A DNA stretch of 64,000 bases from Methylosinus sp. H3A (GTDB lineage Bacteria; Pseudomonadota; Alphaproteobacteria; Rhizobiales; Beijerinckiaceae): positions 3,430,001-3,494,000 of the forward strand of contig NZ_JADNQW010000005.1 in NCBI RefSeq assembly GCF_015709455.1. The letters run 5' to 3'. The notes below the pieces were generated by a model, which saw only the letters and a list, made by a program, of their open reading frames with translations, ran no database searches and was not told where the DNA came from. Position numbers and translations under genes: made by a program. The stretch's first letter is position 1, and every line of letters begins with the position of its first letter. Shown here piece after piece: positions 35,100-43,633 of this stretch.

Positions 35100-35252
35100 G
35101 GCCCTCCTTCCAACGCGCGAGCGACAGTTTCGTGACAGAGCGGATCGAGTTCCTCCCTCCCTCCCCAGGGCCGCGGCAAAGGCCTCGGCGCTTGACGGGC
35201 CGACTTTAATCACACTAAGTAGATAGAAGTAATATTATTGTGAGGCTTTGGT
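35100..35252. promoter_or_regulatory. AT-rich divergent promoter region, plsC / TonB receptor
   Basis: The stretch 35206-35245 (for example CTAAGTAGATAGAAGTAATA) is much richer in A+T than the rest of the window. A TTGACG at 35192-35197 could serve as a -35 box, with several A+T-rich hexamers 16-20 bases downstream as -10 candidates. It lies directly before the TonB-dependent receptor gene. No Fur- or Irr-type operator could be recognised with confidence. Confidence 0.4.
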
Positions 35253-37700
35253 ATGGTCGTTGTCGCGTTTCGGCGTCGTCTTCTCTCCGGTGTCGCCGCC
35301 GGTTCTCTGATCGTGGCGCCGGCGATGGCGGAAGAGGCCCTGGTCGAGGATGTCCAGGTCGGCGCCGGGGGCGAGACCGGATTGACGCGACAGGAGGAGA
35401 GGGTTCTGCTGAAAGCGCCGAGATCGGGCGGCGTCGTCGCGGGGCAAAGAGCGACCGAGGAACACCTCGAGCGTTTGTCCGATTTTTCCCAGCTCGTGCC
35501 CAACTACCGGCCGAACATCGCTAATCCCCAGACGACGACCCCGGCGATTCGTGGCGTCGGCGTGGGCGTCGGAACTGCCGCGGGCGTCGAATCTCAGACG
35601 GGATTCGTCGTCGACAATGTGTTCTACAAGCATGTCGGCTTCCAATGGGCCGACTATGTCGAGCTCGAATCTTTCGAGCTCGGTCTCGGTCCCCAAGGAA
35701 CAGCGGGCGGCAAGAACACGACCGTCGGCAATGTCATCGTCCGCACGCAGCTTCCCTCCTTCGAGCGCCGGGCCACTTTCGAGACGTCCTTCGCAAACTA
35801 CACCCATTTTATCGAGAAGTTGAATGTCACCGGGCCGGTCATAGACGACAAGCTCGCCTATCGGGCGACCTTCTATCTCGATAAGGGCGACGGTTGGATT
35901 CGCGATCAGAACACCGGCGCCGAGGTGTTGAACAATAATCGCTGGGGCGTTCGCGGCCAATTGCTCTATGTCGGCGAGACTGTCACCGACCGGCTGATTT
36001 TCTTTCGTCTGATGTCGGAAGAATACAATAGCTTCCTGAACGGGCCCTTCGGCGATTCGCTTCAACTCTTCGCCAATGGGACGCTGGCGGCGCCCTATTC
36101 GCAAACGCTCCGGTCGAGGCTCGGCCGTGTCCTTCTCACCACGGACCCCTACAAGCCCTATTACACGCGTGGCGGCACGCATCATACGCGCACGATAGGG
36201 ACGTCGAACGAGCTGAATTGGCAGATAGGAGAAAACACGCTCACCTCGATTACCGCCTGGGGGGCCTTTCTGACACATCCGCACGGCCCGATGACCGGCT
36301 TTCAGACGCTCGAGATCAATAATAGTCCTGTCAACACATATGTGGATCAATATTCTCAGGAATTCCGCTTCGCTTCGCCGAAGGACCAGCCGTTGGAGTG
36401 GCAATTCGGCACATATTTATTCTATGAAAAGTTTTGGTCATATAGCCATAACGACTTTGGAAGCGACGCCGCGCAGTGGTACAACACGCCGGCGACTGAT
36501 CCCGCGCTGCTCAATGGTTTCGTCTACCATAAGGACGGCAAAGCGACGACATTCCAGGTCGCGGGATTTGGACAGGCGACCTATCATCTCGACGAGCAAT
36601 GGGCGCTGACCTTCGGCTTGCGAGACAGCTACGAGACCAAGAAGGCCTCCGACTTCGGCTGGGAGGAGGCCTGGAGCGTCAAATTCTCGCCGGCGCAAGT
36701 GGACGCCGCCATTCGTGGCGCGCTCGGCTCGGGCTTTTTTGACACCGGCGGAACGAGCGTGTCACGCAACATGCTCACCGGAATTTTCAATCCCTCCTAT
36801 AAATATAATGAAAACATTCTCCTGTTCGGCCTGGTCGGACGCGGCGAGAAGGCGGGGGCGGCGAATGTCGCCGCCCTGCCGATCATATCCGGCACGACAT
36901 TCAAGGGATTTCAGCCCGTCATCACCAAGGCCGAAAGCAATTGGGACTATGAGCTCGGCGTCAAGACGAATTGGCTCGACGGCAAGCTCATCGCCAATTT
37001 CAATCTCTATTGGACCGATATTTACAACTTTCAGGCCACGCAGGTCGACACGAGCTACACCGACAGCACAGGGCAGCCTCTGCGCTTGAGCTATATGGGC
37101 AATGTGCCGCATGTCCGGCTGCGCGGCTTCGAATTCACCGGCCGTTGGAATCCGATCGAACGGCTGTGGTTCAGCTTCAACGGCGCCTACACAGAGGCGC
37201 GTTACATCGACTATTCGAACGCCGCTCCTCCTTCCGATTGGATTTGGCCGACTCCCAATCCTGCGCCTGCGGGATTCGTCAAAGCGCCTCTGAATCTGTC
37301 TCGCTCGAACACGCGCTGGGAGAATCTGCCGAAATGGGCCATTAACGTCGGCGTGAACTACGACCGTCCGTTAGGGCCGATTCTTCGCGACCTCGGTCCG
37401 GATTGGGACCGTTCGATCACGGGATTCGGTTACGTCAATCTCGCCTGGCAGGACAAGACCCAGCTGACCCATCCGTTTTCCGTGTTCCAATACTGGCAGC
37501 CCGCTTATTCGATCGTGAATGCGGGACTCGGCCTGCGCACCGACGACCAACGATATACCGTGTCGCTCTGGGCCAAGAATGTCTTCGATCAGCGATATAT
37601 AACGGCGTGGTCGCAAGGCAACGCCACCACGCAGGCGACTGTCGGCATGCAGAATGCGCCGCGCTATTTCGGCGGCACAATTCAGGTCAGGCTCGAATGA
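35253..37700 (+). CDS. TonB-dependent outer-membrane receptor, substrate unknown
   Basis: This 815-residue receptor has a signal peptide (LLSGVAAGSLIVAPAMAEEA). The plug domain spans about residues 75-170 (RLSDFSQLVPNYRPNIANPQ, then ESFELGLGPQGTAGGKNTTV), and the barrel includes the common QYSQEFRFASP segment and the late SLWAKNVFDQRYI. It belongs to the large siderophore/carbohydrate-type TBDT group, and nothing shows the ligand. It sits alone on the plus strand between plsC and rimI, both minus, with seven bases between its stop and that of rimI. No TonB/ExbB/ExbD or ABC importer genes are near. Confidence 0.9.
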   Translation: MVVVAFRRRLLSGVAAGSLIVAPAMAEEALVEDVQVGAGGETGLTRQEERVLLKAPRSGGVVAGQRATEEHLERLSDFSQLVPNYRPNIANPQTTTPAIRGVGVGVGTAAGVESQTGFVVDNVFYKHVGFQWADYVELESFELGLGPQGTAGGKNTTVGNVIVRTQLPSFERRATFETSFANYTHFIEKLNVTGPVIDDKLAYRATFYLDKGDGWIRDQNTGAEVLNNNRWGVRGQLLYVGETVTDRLIFFRLMSEEYNSFLNGPFGDSLQLFANGTLAAPYSQTLRSRLGRVLLTTDPYKPYYTRGGTHHTRTIGTSNELNWQIGENTLTSITAWGAFLTHPHGPMTGFQTLEINNSPVNTYVDQYSQEFRFASPKDQPLEWQFGTYLFYEKFWSYSHNDFGSDAAQWYNTPATDPALLNGFVYHKDGKATTFQVAGFGQATYHLDEQWALTFGLRDSYETKKASDFGWEEAWSVKFSPAQVDAAIRGALGSGFFDTGGTSVSRNMLTGIFNPSYKYNENILLFGLVGRGEKAGAANVAALPIISGTTFKGFQPVITKAESNWDYELGVKTNWLDGKLIANFNLYWTDIYNFQATQVDTSYTDSTGQPLRLSYMGNVPHVRLRGFEFTGRWNPIERLWFSFNGAYTEARYIDYSNAAPPSDWIWPTPNPAPAGFVKAPLNLSRSNTRWENLPKWAINVGVNYDRPLGPILRDLGPDWDRSITGFGYVNLAWQDKTQLTHPFSVFQYWQPAYSIVNAGLGLRTDDQRYTVSLWAKNVFDQRYITAWSQGNATTQATVGMQNAPRYFGGTIQVRLE

Positions 37701-37707
37701 GCGACCT

Positions 37708-38214
37708 TCACAGCTCACATCGCATCGTCAGCGCCGCCTGCCGCTCGCCATCGGGGCGCTGGTAATAATTCTCGCGCCGGCCGATCGTCTTGAAGCCGAG
37801 CCGCTCATAGACCTTCAGCGCCGCCACATTGTCTGCGGCCACCTCGAGGAAGACGAGCCGCGCTCCGCCGCGCTCGAGATTGGTGAGATGCGCCGCGAGC
37901 AGCGCCCGCCCGAGCCCGGTTCCGCGGCGCGCCGGATCGACGGCGAAGGTCAATATCTCCGCATCCGGCGGCAGCAGGCGCGACAGCGCCATGCCGCCCA
38001 TTTCGTCCTTGAGCAGACGCTCGTTCATCGCGCCGTCGGCGAGAACGATGCGGTCGGTCAAAAGACTCTCGAAGTCGATCTTGGACCAGGGAAAGGCGAA
38101 GGAGGCCGCATGAAGCTTGGCGCAGTCATAGGCGTGATCGGCCCCGATCGGGCGGATCACGTAGTGCGGCTTGGGGAAGAATGTCGAGAACAAACTCATG
38201 ACGCTGCAGCTCAC
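37708..38214 (-). CDS. rimI: Ribosomal protein S18-alanine N-acetyltransferase-like GNAT
   Basis: This 168-residue GNAT acetyltransferase has the acetyl-CoA-binding motif FAVDPARRGTGLGRALLAAH and the following EVAADNVAALKVYERLGFKT segment, typical of RimI. It acetylates an N-terminal Ala of ribosomal S18 in the model enzyme. The GTG at 38214 overlaps the tsaB stop (GTGA), while an ATG at 38199 would give 163 residues; both are plausible. The tsaB-rimI pairing is common across bacteria and supports the name. Confidence 0.88.
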   Translation of the reverse strand: MSCSVMSLFSTFFPKPHYVIRPIGADHAYDCAKLHAASFAFPWSKIDFESLLTDRIVLADGAMNERLLKDEMGGMALSRLLPPDAEILTFAVDPARRGTGLGRALLAAHLTNLERGGARLVFLEVAADNVAALKVYERLGFKTIGRRENYYQRPDGERQAALTMRCEL

Positions 38215-38918
38215 ACGCCGGCCGGGGCGTCTTGCAGCGGACGTTCCTGAGACGGACGTTCCTGAGGCTTGGCGTCCGGCGCCTTCAGATAGAGCGGACG
38301 GGCCGGCGCTGTCTCCGGATTGGCCGCGAGGCCGAGCCGAGCGACAAAGGCGATGTCGGGCGCCGCAGCCCGGCTCGCGACCTCCGCCTCGAGGCCGGCG
38401 AGGCGGGCCTCCTCCGCCAGCAGCGGCGCGCCCGAGCCGATGAGGCGCAGCGGGCCGGAGCCCAGCGCCCTCAGCGCCTCATGGGCGCCGACGCGGCGGG
38501 GCGAGAGCAGCGTGCGGCCGTCCGGCCCATAGGCCGTCACATAGACCTGGCCGTGGCGCGCGTCGATCGCCGCCGCCACCACGCCGTCGAAGGGAATGAG
38601 GATGTAGGGCGCCGCCAGCGCCGCCAGAGTCGAGACGCCGACGATGGGCGCCTTCACGGCGAGGGCGATGGCCTGGCCCGCCGCGAGCCCGATTCGGATG
38701 CCGGTGAAGGAGCCGGGCCCGACCGTGACCGCGACGCGCCCTATGGAGGCGAAGCCGCCGCCCGCCGCGGCGACGACGCGCTCGACGAGCGGCAGCAATT
38801 CCTCGGCGTGGCCGCGCTCCATCGGCGCCGTCTCGCTGGCGATAGGGTCAGCGGCGCCCAGATCGAGCACGCAGGCGGAAACGGCGGGCAGCGCCGTGTC
38901 TATGGCGAGGATTCTCAT
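38211..38918 (-). CDS. tsaB: tRNA threonylcarbamoyladenosine biosynthesis protein TsaB
   Basis: This 235-residue ASKHA-fold protein starts with MRILAIDTALPAVSACVLD and has the conserved RVAVTVGPGSFTGIRIGLA motif. TsaB acts with TsaD and TsaE to form t6A at position 37 of ANN-decoding tRNAs. The length matches other TsaB proteins. The C-terminus carries an extended Pro/Gln-rich tail (KPQERPSQERPLQDAPAGV) with a short internal repeat, QERP. It is translationally coupled to rimI downstream. Confidence 0.92.
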   Translation of the reverse strand: MRILAIDTALPAVSACVLDLGAADPIASETAPMERGHAEELLPLVERVVAAAGGGFASIGRVAVTVGPGSFTGIRIGLAAGQAIALAVKAPIVGVSTLAALAAPYILIPFDGVVAAAIDARHGQVYVTAYGPDGRTLLSPRRVGAHEALRALGSGPLRLIGSGAPLLAEEARLAGLEAEVASRAAAPDIAFVARLGLAANPETAPARPLYLKAPDAKPQERPSQERPLQDAPAGV

Positions 38919-38964
38919 TGCCGGCGGATTATGACGGGTTTCGCGCGCCTTTCAAAGCGGCCTC

Positions 38965-39516
38965 TCAAACCTGCTGCACCGAGGCGACCGCCGGCACGAA
39001 ATGGCGCAGCATATTCTCTATGCCGTTCTTGAGCGTGGCGGTGGAGGAGGGGCAGCCCGAGCAGGAGCCCTTCATGGCCACATAGACGATTCCGTCGCGA
39101 AAGCCGCGGAAAGTAATGTCGCCGCCGTCATTGGCGACCGCCGGGCGCACCCGCGTCACGATCAGCTCCTTGATCTGCGTCACGGTCTCTGCGTCTGCAG
39201 GATCGAAAAATTCGGCCGGGGCGGCCTCGGCGGCGTCGATCACGATCGGCTGGCCGGAGCTGAAATGCTCCATGATCGTGCCGAGGATGGCCGGCTTCAG
39301 ATGCGCCCATTCGGCGTCCGTCTTGGTCACGGAGACGAAATCGGGGCCGAACATCACCGCCTCGACGCCGTCGATCGACAGCAGCGCGCCGGCGAGCGGC
39401 GAGGCGGCGGCGGCCTCCGGCGTGCGGAACTCGCGCGCGCCCTCGGCGAGGACGGGGCGGCCGGGCAGGAACTTCAGCGTGGAGGGGTTGGGCGTGGTCT
39501 CGGTCTGGATGAACAT
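38965..39516 (-). CDS. Nfu-type iron-sulfur cluster carrier protein
   Basis: This 183-residue protein has two domains: an N-terminal Nfu domain starting MFIQTETTPNPSTLKFLPG, and a C-terminal NifU-like domain with the cluster-binding CxxC in MKGSCSGCPSSTATLKN. Such proteins carry [4Fe-4S] clusters to apo-enzymes. Lipoyl synthase and MiaB are known clients in related systems, and a miaB gene is encoded about 5 kb away. It lies 46 bases upstream of tsaB and is co-directional. Length and domain order are typical for alphaproteobacteria. Confidence 0.92.
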   Translation of the reverse strand: MFIQTETTPNPSTLKFLPGRPVLAEGAREFRTPEAAAASPLAGALLSIDGVEAVMFGPDFVSVTKTDAEWAHLKPAILGTIMEHFSSGQPIVIDAAEAAPAEFFDPADAETVTQIKELIVTRVRPAVANDGGDITFRGFRDGIVYVAMKGSCSGCPSSTATLKNGIENMLRHFVPAVASVQQV

Positions 39517-39641
39517 GGGGTCTTCTCCGCGGCGTCCGGTTCAAGGCCGGCGTGGCGATATTGTCGTGGCTTCTCTAGCACGAAATCATCCGCGCGACAG
39601 CAAATGCGGCGCCGCCCCATCCCCGGGGAGAGCGCGCGGAG

Positions 39642-40049
39642 TCAGCGGCCGCCGAGGGCGGGGGCGCGCAATATGTCGAGCAGCGCCGCACGATGCTCCG
39701 AACGTCTCGCATGAGCTTCGCCGACGGGCTCGAAGTCGGAGAGATCATAGACGGATTTGCTCGAGCCCTTGAACATCATCGGGCCCGTCGCCGTGACGAC
39801 GATGTCGCCTCTGCGCAAGGTGGGATCGTCGAGACGCGCAACTTCGCGTGGCGCGTGGGTTTCGACGGCGTGGTCGAAATCGGCGACGACGCGCGACGCG
39901 AATGCGTCGTATCTTTCGCGCGCTTCGTCGATCCGCCGCAACCATTCGATGTGCGCGTCATCGTCGACGCGCGCGATCTCTTCGGCGGCGGCGCTTCGCA
40001 TCGCCGCGGCCGATAACACCAGGCAGAAAAAGATTCTCGTCGTCGCCAT
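39642..40049 (-). CDS. Secreted hypothetical protein
   Basis: This 135-residue protein starts with a clear signal peptide (MATTRIFFCLVLSAAAMRSA, cleavage near AAA-EE). The mature part is charged and helical (AHIEWLRRIDEARERYDAFA), followed by a strand-rich RRGDIVVTATGPMMFKGSS segment. ATG 40049 was preferred over an upstream ATG because it starts at the signal peptide. No family is recognised. The GDIVV...MMFKG pattern could be a small beta domain. It is separated by 125 bases from the nfu gene. Confidence 0.68.
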   Translation of the reverse strand: MATTRIFFCLVLSAAAMRSAAAEEIARVDDDAHIEWLRRIDEARERYDAFASRVVADFDHAVETHAPREVARLDDPTLRRGDIVVTATGPMMFKGSSKSVYDLSDFEPVGEAHARRSEHRAALLDILRAPALGGR

Positions 40050-40375
40050 GGCGTGAGAAAGGAACGAAGCGCGCCGCGCCGCGCGATCAGCTATCGAACA
40101 TTCGTTCGTGATTCGCACGTGCTCGATTCCTGGCTACGTGTATTCCCCAGTTTGTCAATCTCTGTCGCGCCCGAATAATGATTATAGCGCGGGTCACGCC
40201 GATCGAAAGTCGGCGCAGACGTCGATCGCCTGGCTTTTCCGCGCTTGGTTATTCCGGGGCTTTTGATGATGATCTGTCTGTCGCTACGCGATGCGCTCGA
40301 ATGCTTCGCGTTCCATGCGTCGGCGCGCGAATCCGCTCGGCGCGTCGCATTTTCTCCTCGAGACGAAGGACGCCC
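40050..40375. other. Divergent intergenic region upstream of the FixJ-like gene
   Basis: This 326-bp region is somewhat richer in A+T than its neighbours. It contains the small palindrome CGAACATTCGTTCG (40095-40108) and an ATAATGATTATAGCG segment near 40173-40187 that might be a -10 region. No repeat or small gene with support was found. Open frames through it are extensions of the regulator frame. Confidence 0.4.
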
Positions 40376-41077
40376 ATGATCCAGCCGCCTCCGCTGACGA
40401 GTGCGCTCGTCGACGAGTCGTCTCGTCGGATTTGTTCCATTCCGCAAGAGAGGACGATCAGAGACGCCACCATTCATATCGTCGACGACGATGACGCTGT
40501 GCGCGACTCGCTGAGCCTTCTGCTATCGACGGACGGCTTCCGGGTCAGGTCGCATGAGAGCGCCAGCCAATTCCTCGCATCGGTCGATCCGGGCGACACG
40601 GGCTGCGTGGTGACCGATGCGCGCATGCCGGAAATGACCGGCATCGAGCTGCTGGAGGCGATGAAGGCGCGGCGTCTGTCGCTGCCGGTGGTCGTCATCA
40701 CCGCCTATGCCGATGTGTCGCTCGCCGTGCAGGCGATGAAGCAGGGCGCTTTCGATTTTCTGGAAAAGCCCTTCGACAATGAGGCGCTGATCGCCTGCGT
40801 GCGTCTCGCGCTCGCCTATGAGCGGGAGGAGCAGTTCCGCGCCGCGGAGACGCAGACGATCGAGGCGCGGTTGCAGACGCTCACCGCGCGCGAGAGCGAG
40901 GTGCTCGAGCGCCTGCTGCATGGAATGCCGAACAAGGTCATCGGTCGCGAGCTCGGCATCAGCGTCCGCACGGTGGAGGTCCACCGCGCCAATGTGATGC
41001 TGAAGATGAACGCCGGCAGTCTCTCCGAGCTCGTTCGCATGTCTCTCGCCGCCGAGCAGGCGCGCGGCAAAGGCTGA
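40376..41077 (+). CDS. FixJ-family two-component response regulator
   Basis: This 233-residue regulator has an N-terminal receiver domain (IHIVDDDDAVRDSLSLLL). The phospho-acceptor Asp81 lies in VVTDARMPEMTGIELL, with Thr109 and Lys131 (FLEKPFD) completing the switch site. The C-terminal LuxR-type helix-turn-helix includes LTARESEVLERLLHGMPNKV and TVEVHRANVMLKMNA. The order fits FixJ/NarL-like factors. About 30 residues precede the receiver, slightly more than usual. No sensor kinase is adjacent, so it is an orphan here. A strong terminator follows. Confidence 0.9.
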   Translation: MIQPPPLTSALVDESSRRICSIPQERTIRDATIHIVDDDDAVRDSLSLLLSTDGFRVRSHESASQFLASVDPGDTGCVVTDARMPEMTGIELLEAMKARRLSLPVVVITAYADVSLAVQAMKQGAFDFLEKPFDNEALIACVRLALAYEREEQFRAAETQTIEARLQTLTARESEVLERLLHGMPNKVIGRELGISVRTVEVHRANVMLKMNAGSLSELVRMSLAAEQARGKG

Positions 41078-41104
41078 GAGCGACGAAGCCGCTCACGGTT
41101 TTTC

Positions 41105-41138
41105 AAAGGACGCTCCGGACCCCGGCGCGTCCTTTTTT
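41105..41138 (+). terminator. Rho-independent terminator after the FixJ-like gene
   Basis: AAAGGACGC (41105-41113) pairs with GCGTCCTTT (41127-41135) around a GC-rich 13-base loop that can itself form CCGG pairs, and six T residues (41133-41138) overlap and follow the stem. It lies 28 bases after the regulator stop codon. Confidence 0.88.
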
Positions 41139-41286
41139 CGTTAACCATAGGCTGTAGCGAACGGGTCACAGGGGCGAGATAAAGAGCGGTCGCCGCACGG
41201 CAGGCCTTGTCTTCGCCAAAGAGACGGGGTCATTTGGGCGCGCGGCGAAGCTCCGGGAGCGGCTCGGAGCATTGGTCGGGGGCGGC

Positions 41287-42462
41287 GTGGTTTTGAAGAC
41301 ACTTCGTATTTTCGGTGTTTGCGCGGTCGCGGCCCTGCTTTCGGGCTGCAGCCTTCTTCCGGGCAGCGGTCCTTCCGGCGATGCGGTGATGAGCGCCGGC
41401 ACGCCGACCGAATCGCAGCCGGAGACGCCTTTCGCCCTCGTCGAGATCGACACGCAAGTGACGGCGGCGCTGGCCAAGCGAGGGGCGCCGGGCCTGCGCG
41501 GCTCCTTCGGCGACTATCGTCCGCCGGCCACGCAGCCGATCGGCGTCGGCGACACGCTGCAGATCACTCTATGGGAGGCGGCCTCCGGCGGCCTGTTCTC
41601 CTCGCCGGCGATGGACCGCGGCAGTCCCGGCTCGCGCTCGGCGGCGATACCGGATCAGACGGTCGGGCGCGACGGCTCGGTGACCGTGCCCTACGCCGGG
41701 CGCATCCAGGTGGCCGGCCGCACGCAGCAGGATGTGGAGGCGGTCATCGTCGAGCGCCTGCGCGGCAAGGCGATCGAGCCGCAGGCGCTGGTCAATGTGT
41801 CGCGCAACATCAGCAATACGGCGACGGTGACCGGCGAGGTGACGCAAGGCGCGCGTGTGCCGCTGACGCTGCGCGGCGACCGCGTGATGGACGTCATCGC
41901 CCAGGCCGGCGGCTTTCGCTCGCCGGTTCACGAGACCTTCATCAGCCTGACGCGCGGCGACCGCACCGCGCGCGCGCCGATCCAGGCGCTGCTCGCCAAT
42001 CCGCGCGAGAATATTTTCGTGCGCCCCGGCGATGTGCTGACGGTGGAGCGCACGCCGCAGACCTTCACAGTGGCGGGCGCGACGGGGGCGAACGCCGTGG
42101 TGCCCTTCGATGCGCGGGGAATCACTTTGGAGGAGGCGATCGGCAAGGCCGGCGGCCTCACCGATCAGCGGGCCGATCCGGGCGGGCTGTTCGTGCTGCG
42201 CTACGAGCAATCGGCGGTGATCGCGGATTATCCGACTGTGTCGCCGCTGCTGGCGGCGCAGCGGCTGGTTCCGGTGGCCTATCATCTCGACATGCGCAAT
42301 CCTGCGGCTTTGTTCACGGCGCGGAGATTCGCGATGCGGGACAAGGACATATTGTTCGTCTCCAACGCGCCGCTGACCGAGGTGGGCAAGGCGTTCCAGC
42401 TGATCTCCATGCTGACGCAGCCGGCGATCCAGGGCGCGGCGGTCGGCATGGCGGTGAAGTGA
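41287..42462 (+). CDS. Wza-like polysaccharide export lipoprotein
   Basis: This 391-residue outer-membrane export protein has a lipoprotein signal peptide with lipobox LLSGC. The poly-export domain (IGVGDTLQITLWEAASG, then DGSVTVPYAGRIQVAGRTQQ) is followed by SLBB-type repeats (VTGEVTQGARVPLTLRGDRV and FTVAGATGANAVVPFD). Wza-type proteins form the channel for capsule or exopolysaccharide. The start is not ATG: GTG 41287 was chosen, with TTG at 41272 or 41293 as alternatives, and a G-rich stretch precedes it. No Wzc-like kinase or polymerase gene is near. Confidence 0.88.
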   Translation: MVLKTLRIFGVCAVAALLSGCSLLPGSGPSGDAVMSAGTPTESQPETPFALVEIDTQVTAALAKRGAPGLRGSFGDYRPPATQPIGVGDTLQITLWEAASGGLFSSPAMDRGSPGSRSAAIPDQTVGRDGSVTVPYAGRIQVAGRTQQDVEAVIVERLRGKAIEPQALVNVSRNISNTATVTGEVTQGARVPLTLRGDRVMDVIAQAGGFRSPVHETFISLTRGDRTARAPIQALLANPRENIFVRPGDVLTVERTPQTFTVAGATGANAVVPFDARGITLEEAIGKAGGLTDQRADPGGLFVLRYEQSAVIADYPTVSPLLAAQRLVPVAYHLDMRNPAALFTARRFAMRDKDILFVSNAPLTEVGKAFQLISMLTQPAIQGAAVGMAVK

Positions 42463-42670
42463 GCCGTGACGTGATCGGCGGTTGACCTGATGGGGCTGCG
42501 CGCAAAGCTCTGAATTCCGACCTAGAGGCGGCGATAGCGGTTGACGCAAGGGCGTCGCGCGGGCAAGCTGACGGTCGACGATATTGCGATGCAAAAGATG
42601 TCGCGGCCCGGGCGCGCTGGTCTCATTCGCGCAGGGCTGCGACACCCGGCTTGGTTTTCGAGGGGGTTTC

Positions 42671-43435
42671 TTGGCGAACCGATTGAATACGAGCCTGTTG
42701 GCGACTGGCGAGCGGCGCGTGCTGCAGGCGTTGGCGCCTCGACTTCCCGCCTGGACGACGCCGGATCATTTGACCGCCGTGGGGTTGGCGGGGGCGGCGG
42801 CGACGGCCGCCGGCTTCGCGCTGACCCATTGGTCGGCGTGGTTTCTATGGGCGGTGGTCGCCGGCTTGTTCCTGAACTGGTTCGGCGATTCGCTGGACGG
42901 GACGCTGGCCCGCCATCGCGGGATCGAGCGTCCGCGCTACGGATTTCTTCTCGATCATTCGAGCGATCTGATCGCGCAGAGCCTGATCGTGGTGGGGCTC
43001 GGGGTCTCGCCCTATTTCACTCTGCCGTCGGCGCTGTTCGTGCTGTCGCTCTATCTTCTGATGAGCTCCTACACATATCTGCGCGTGGCGACGGCGGGGG
43101 TGCATCGCCTGTCCTATGGCGGCATGGGCGCGACGGAGTTTCGCATATTGGTGGCGTCCTGGAGCCTTTTCGCCTATTGGCTGGGGCCGCAGGTGGTGGA
43201 GGCGCGTCTTTGGCGCTTCACGGTTCTGGACGTGACGGTCGGGGCCGCTTCGGCGATCGCTTTCACGCTGTTCGTGTGGATGGTTCGGCAGGATCTGGCG
43301 CGGATGGAGCGCGACGACGATCACGAGACGGCGACGGTTCACCGTCTGCCGACGCGCCGCCCCGCGGCCGAGCCGGCTCTGGCCGAGCCGGCGCAAGAGC
43401 TCGACAGCGAGCTCCCCAGCGCTTCCGCCGGCTGA
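42671..43435 (+). CDS. CDP-alcohol phosphatidyltransferase family protein
   Basis: This 254-residue membrane enzyme has the full CDP-OH-P-transferase signature. It reads D-G-x2-A-R-x8-G-x3-D-x3-D, seen as DGTLARHRGIERPRYGFLLD and then HSSD. About five transmembrane helices follow (ALFVLSLYLLMSSYTYLRVA, for example). It attaches an alcohol such as inositol, serine or glycerol phosphate to a CDP-activated lipid; which one is not clear. The start is uncertain: TTG at 42671 is preceded by AGGGGG, and the upstream TTG at 42584 gives an arginine-rich extension. The C-terminal 40 residues are Ala/Pro/Glu-rich. Confidence 0.85.
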   Translation: MANRLNTSLLATGERRVLQALAPRLPAWTTPDHLTAVGLAGAAATAAGFALTHWSAWFLWAVVAGLFLNWFGDSLDGTLARHRGIERPRYGFLLDHSSDLIAQSLIVVGLGVSPYFTLPSALFVLSLYLLMSSYTYLRVATAGVHRLSYGGMGATEFRILVASWSLFAYWLGPQVVEARLWRFTVLDVTVGAASAIAFTLFVWMVRQDLARMERDDDHETATVHRLPTRRPAAEPALAEPAQELDSELPSASAG

Positions 43436-43633
43436 GGCGGCGGCAATCAGGACAGCAGGCTCGGTGGTTGTGACGGCTCGCGACATTTTCGGCGGTGAGA
43501 GTGCGCCGATCGGCGCTCGGCCAGAGCTCGAGCCAGAGGCGACGGGTCTTGCTTTTTGGGCCTCGCGCCCCAAATGCGTCGTGAGAACGGCGCTTCCGGC
43601 GTCGCCCCAGCGGAGCCTATCGACGCTTTGGCC

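Noticed and set aside
35253..37700. Assigning the second TonB receptor to a lanthanide, copper-chelator or siderophore ligand
   Set aside because: No partner genes or ligand-specific motifs are visible, so a substrate would be a guess.
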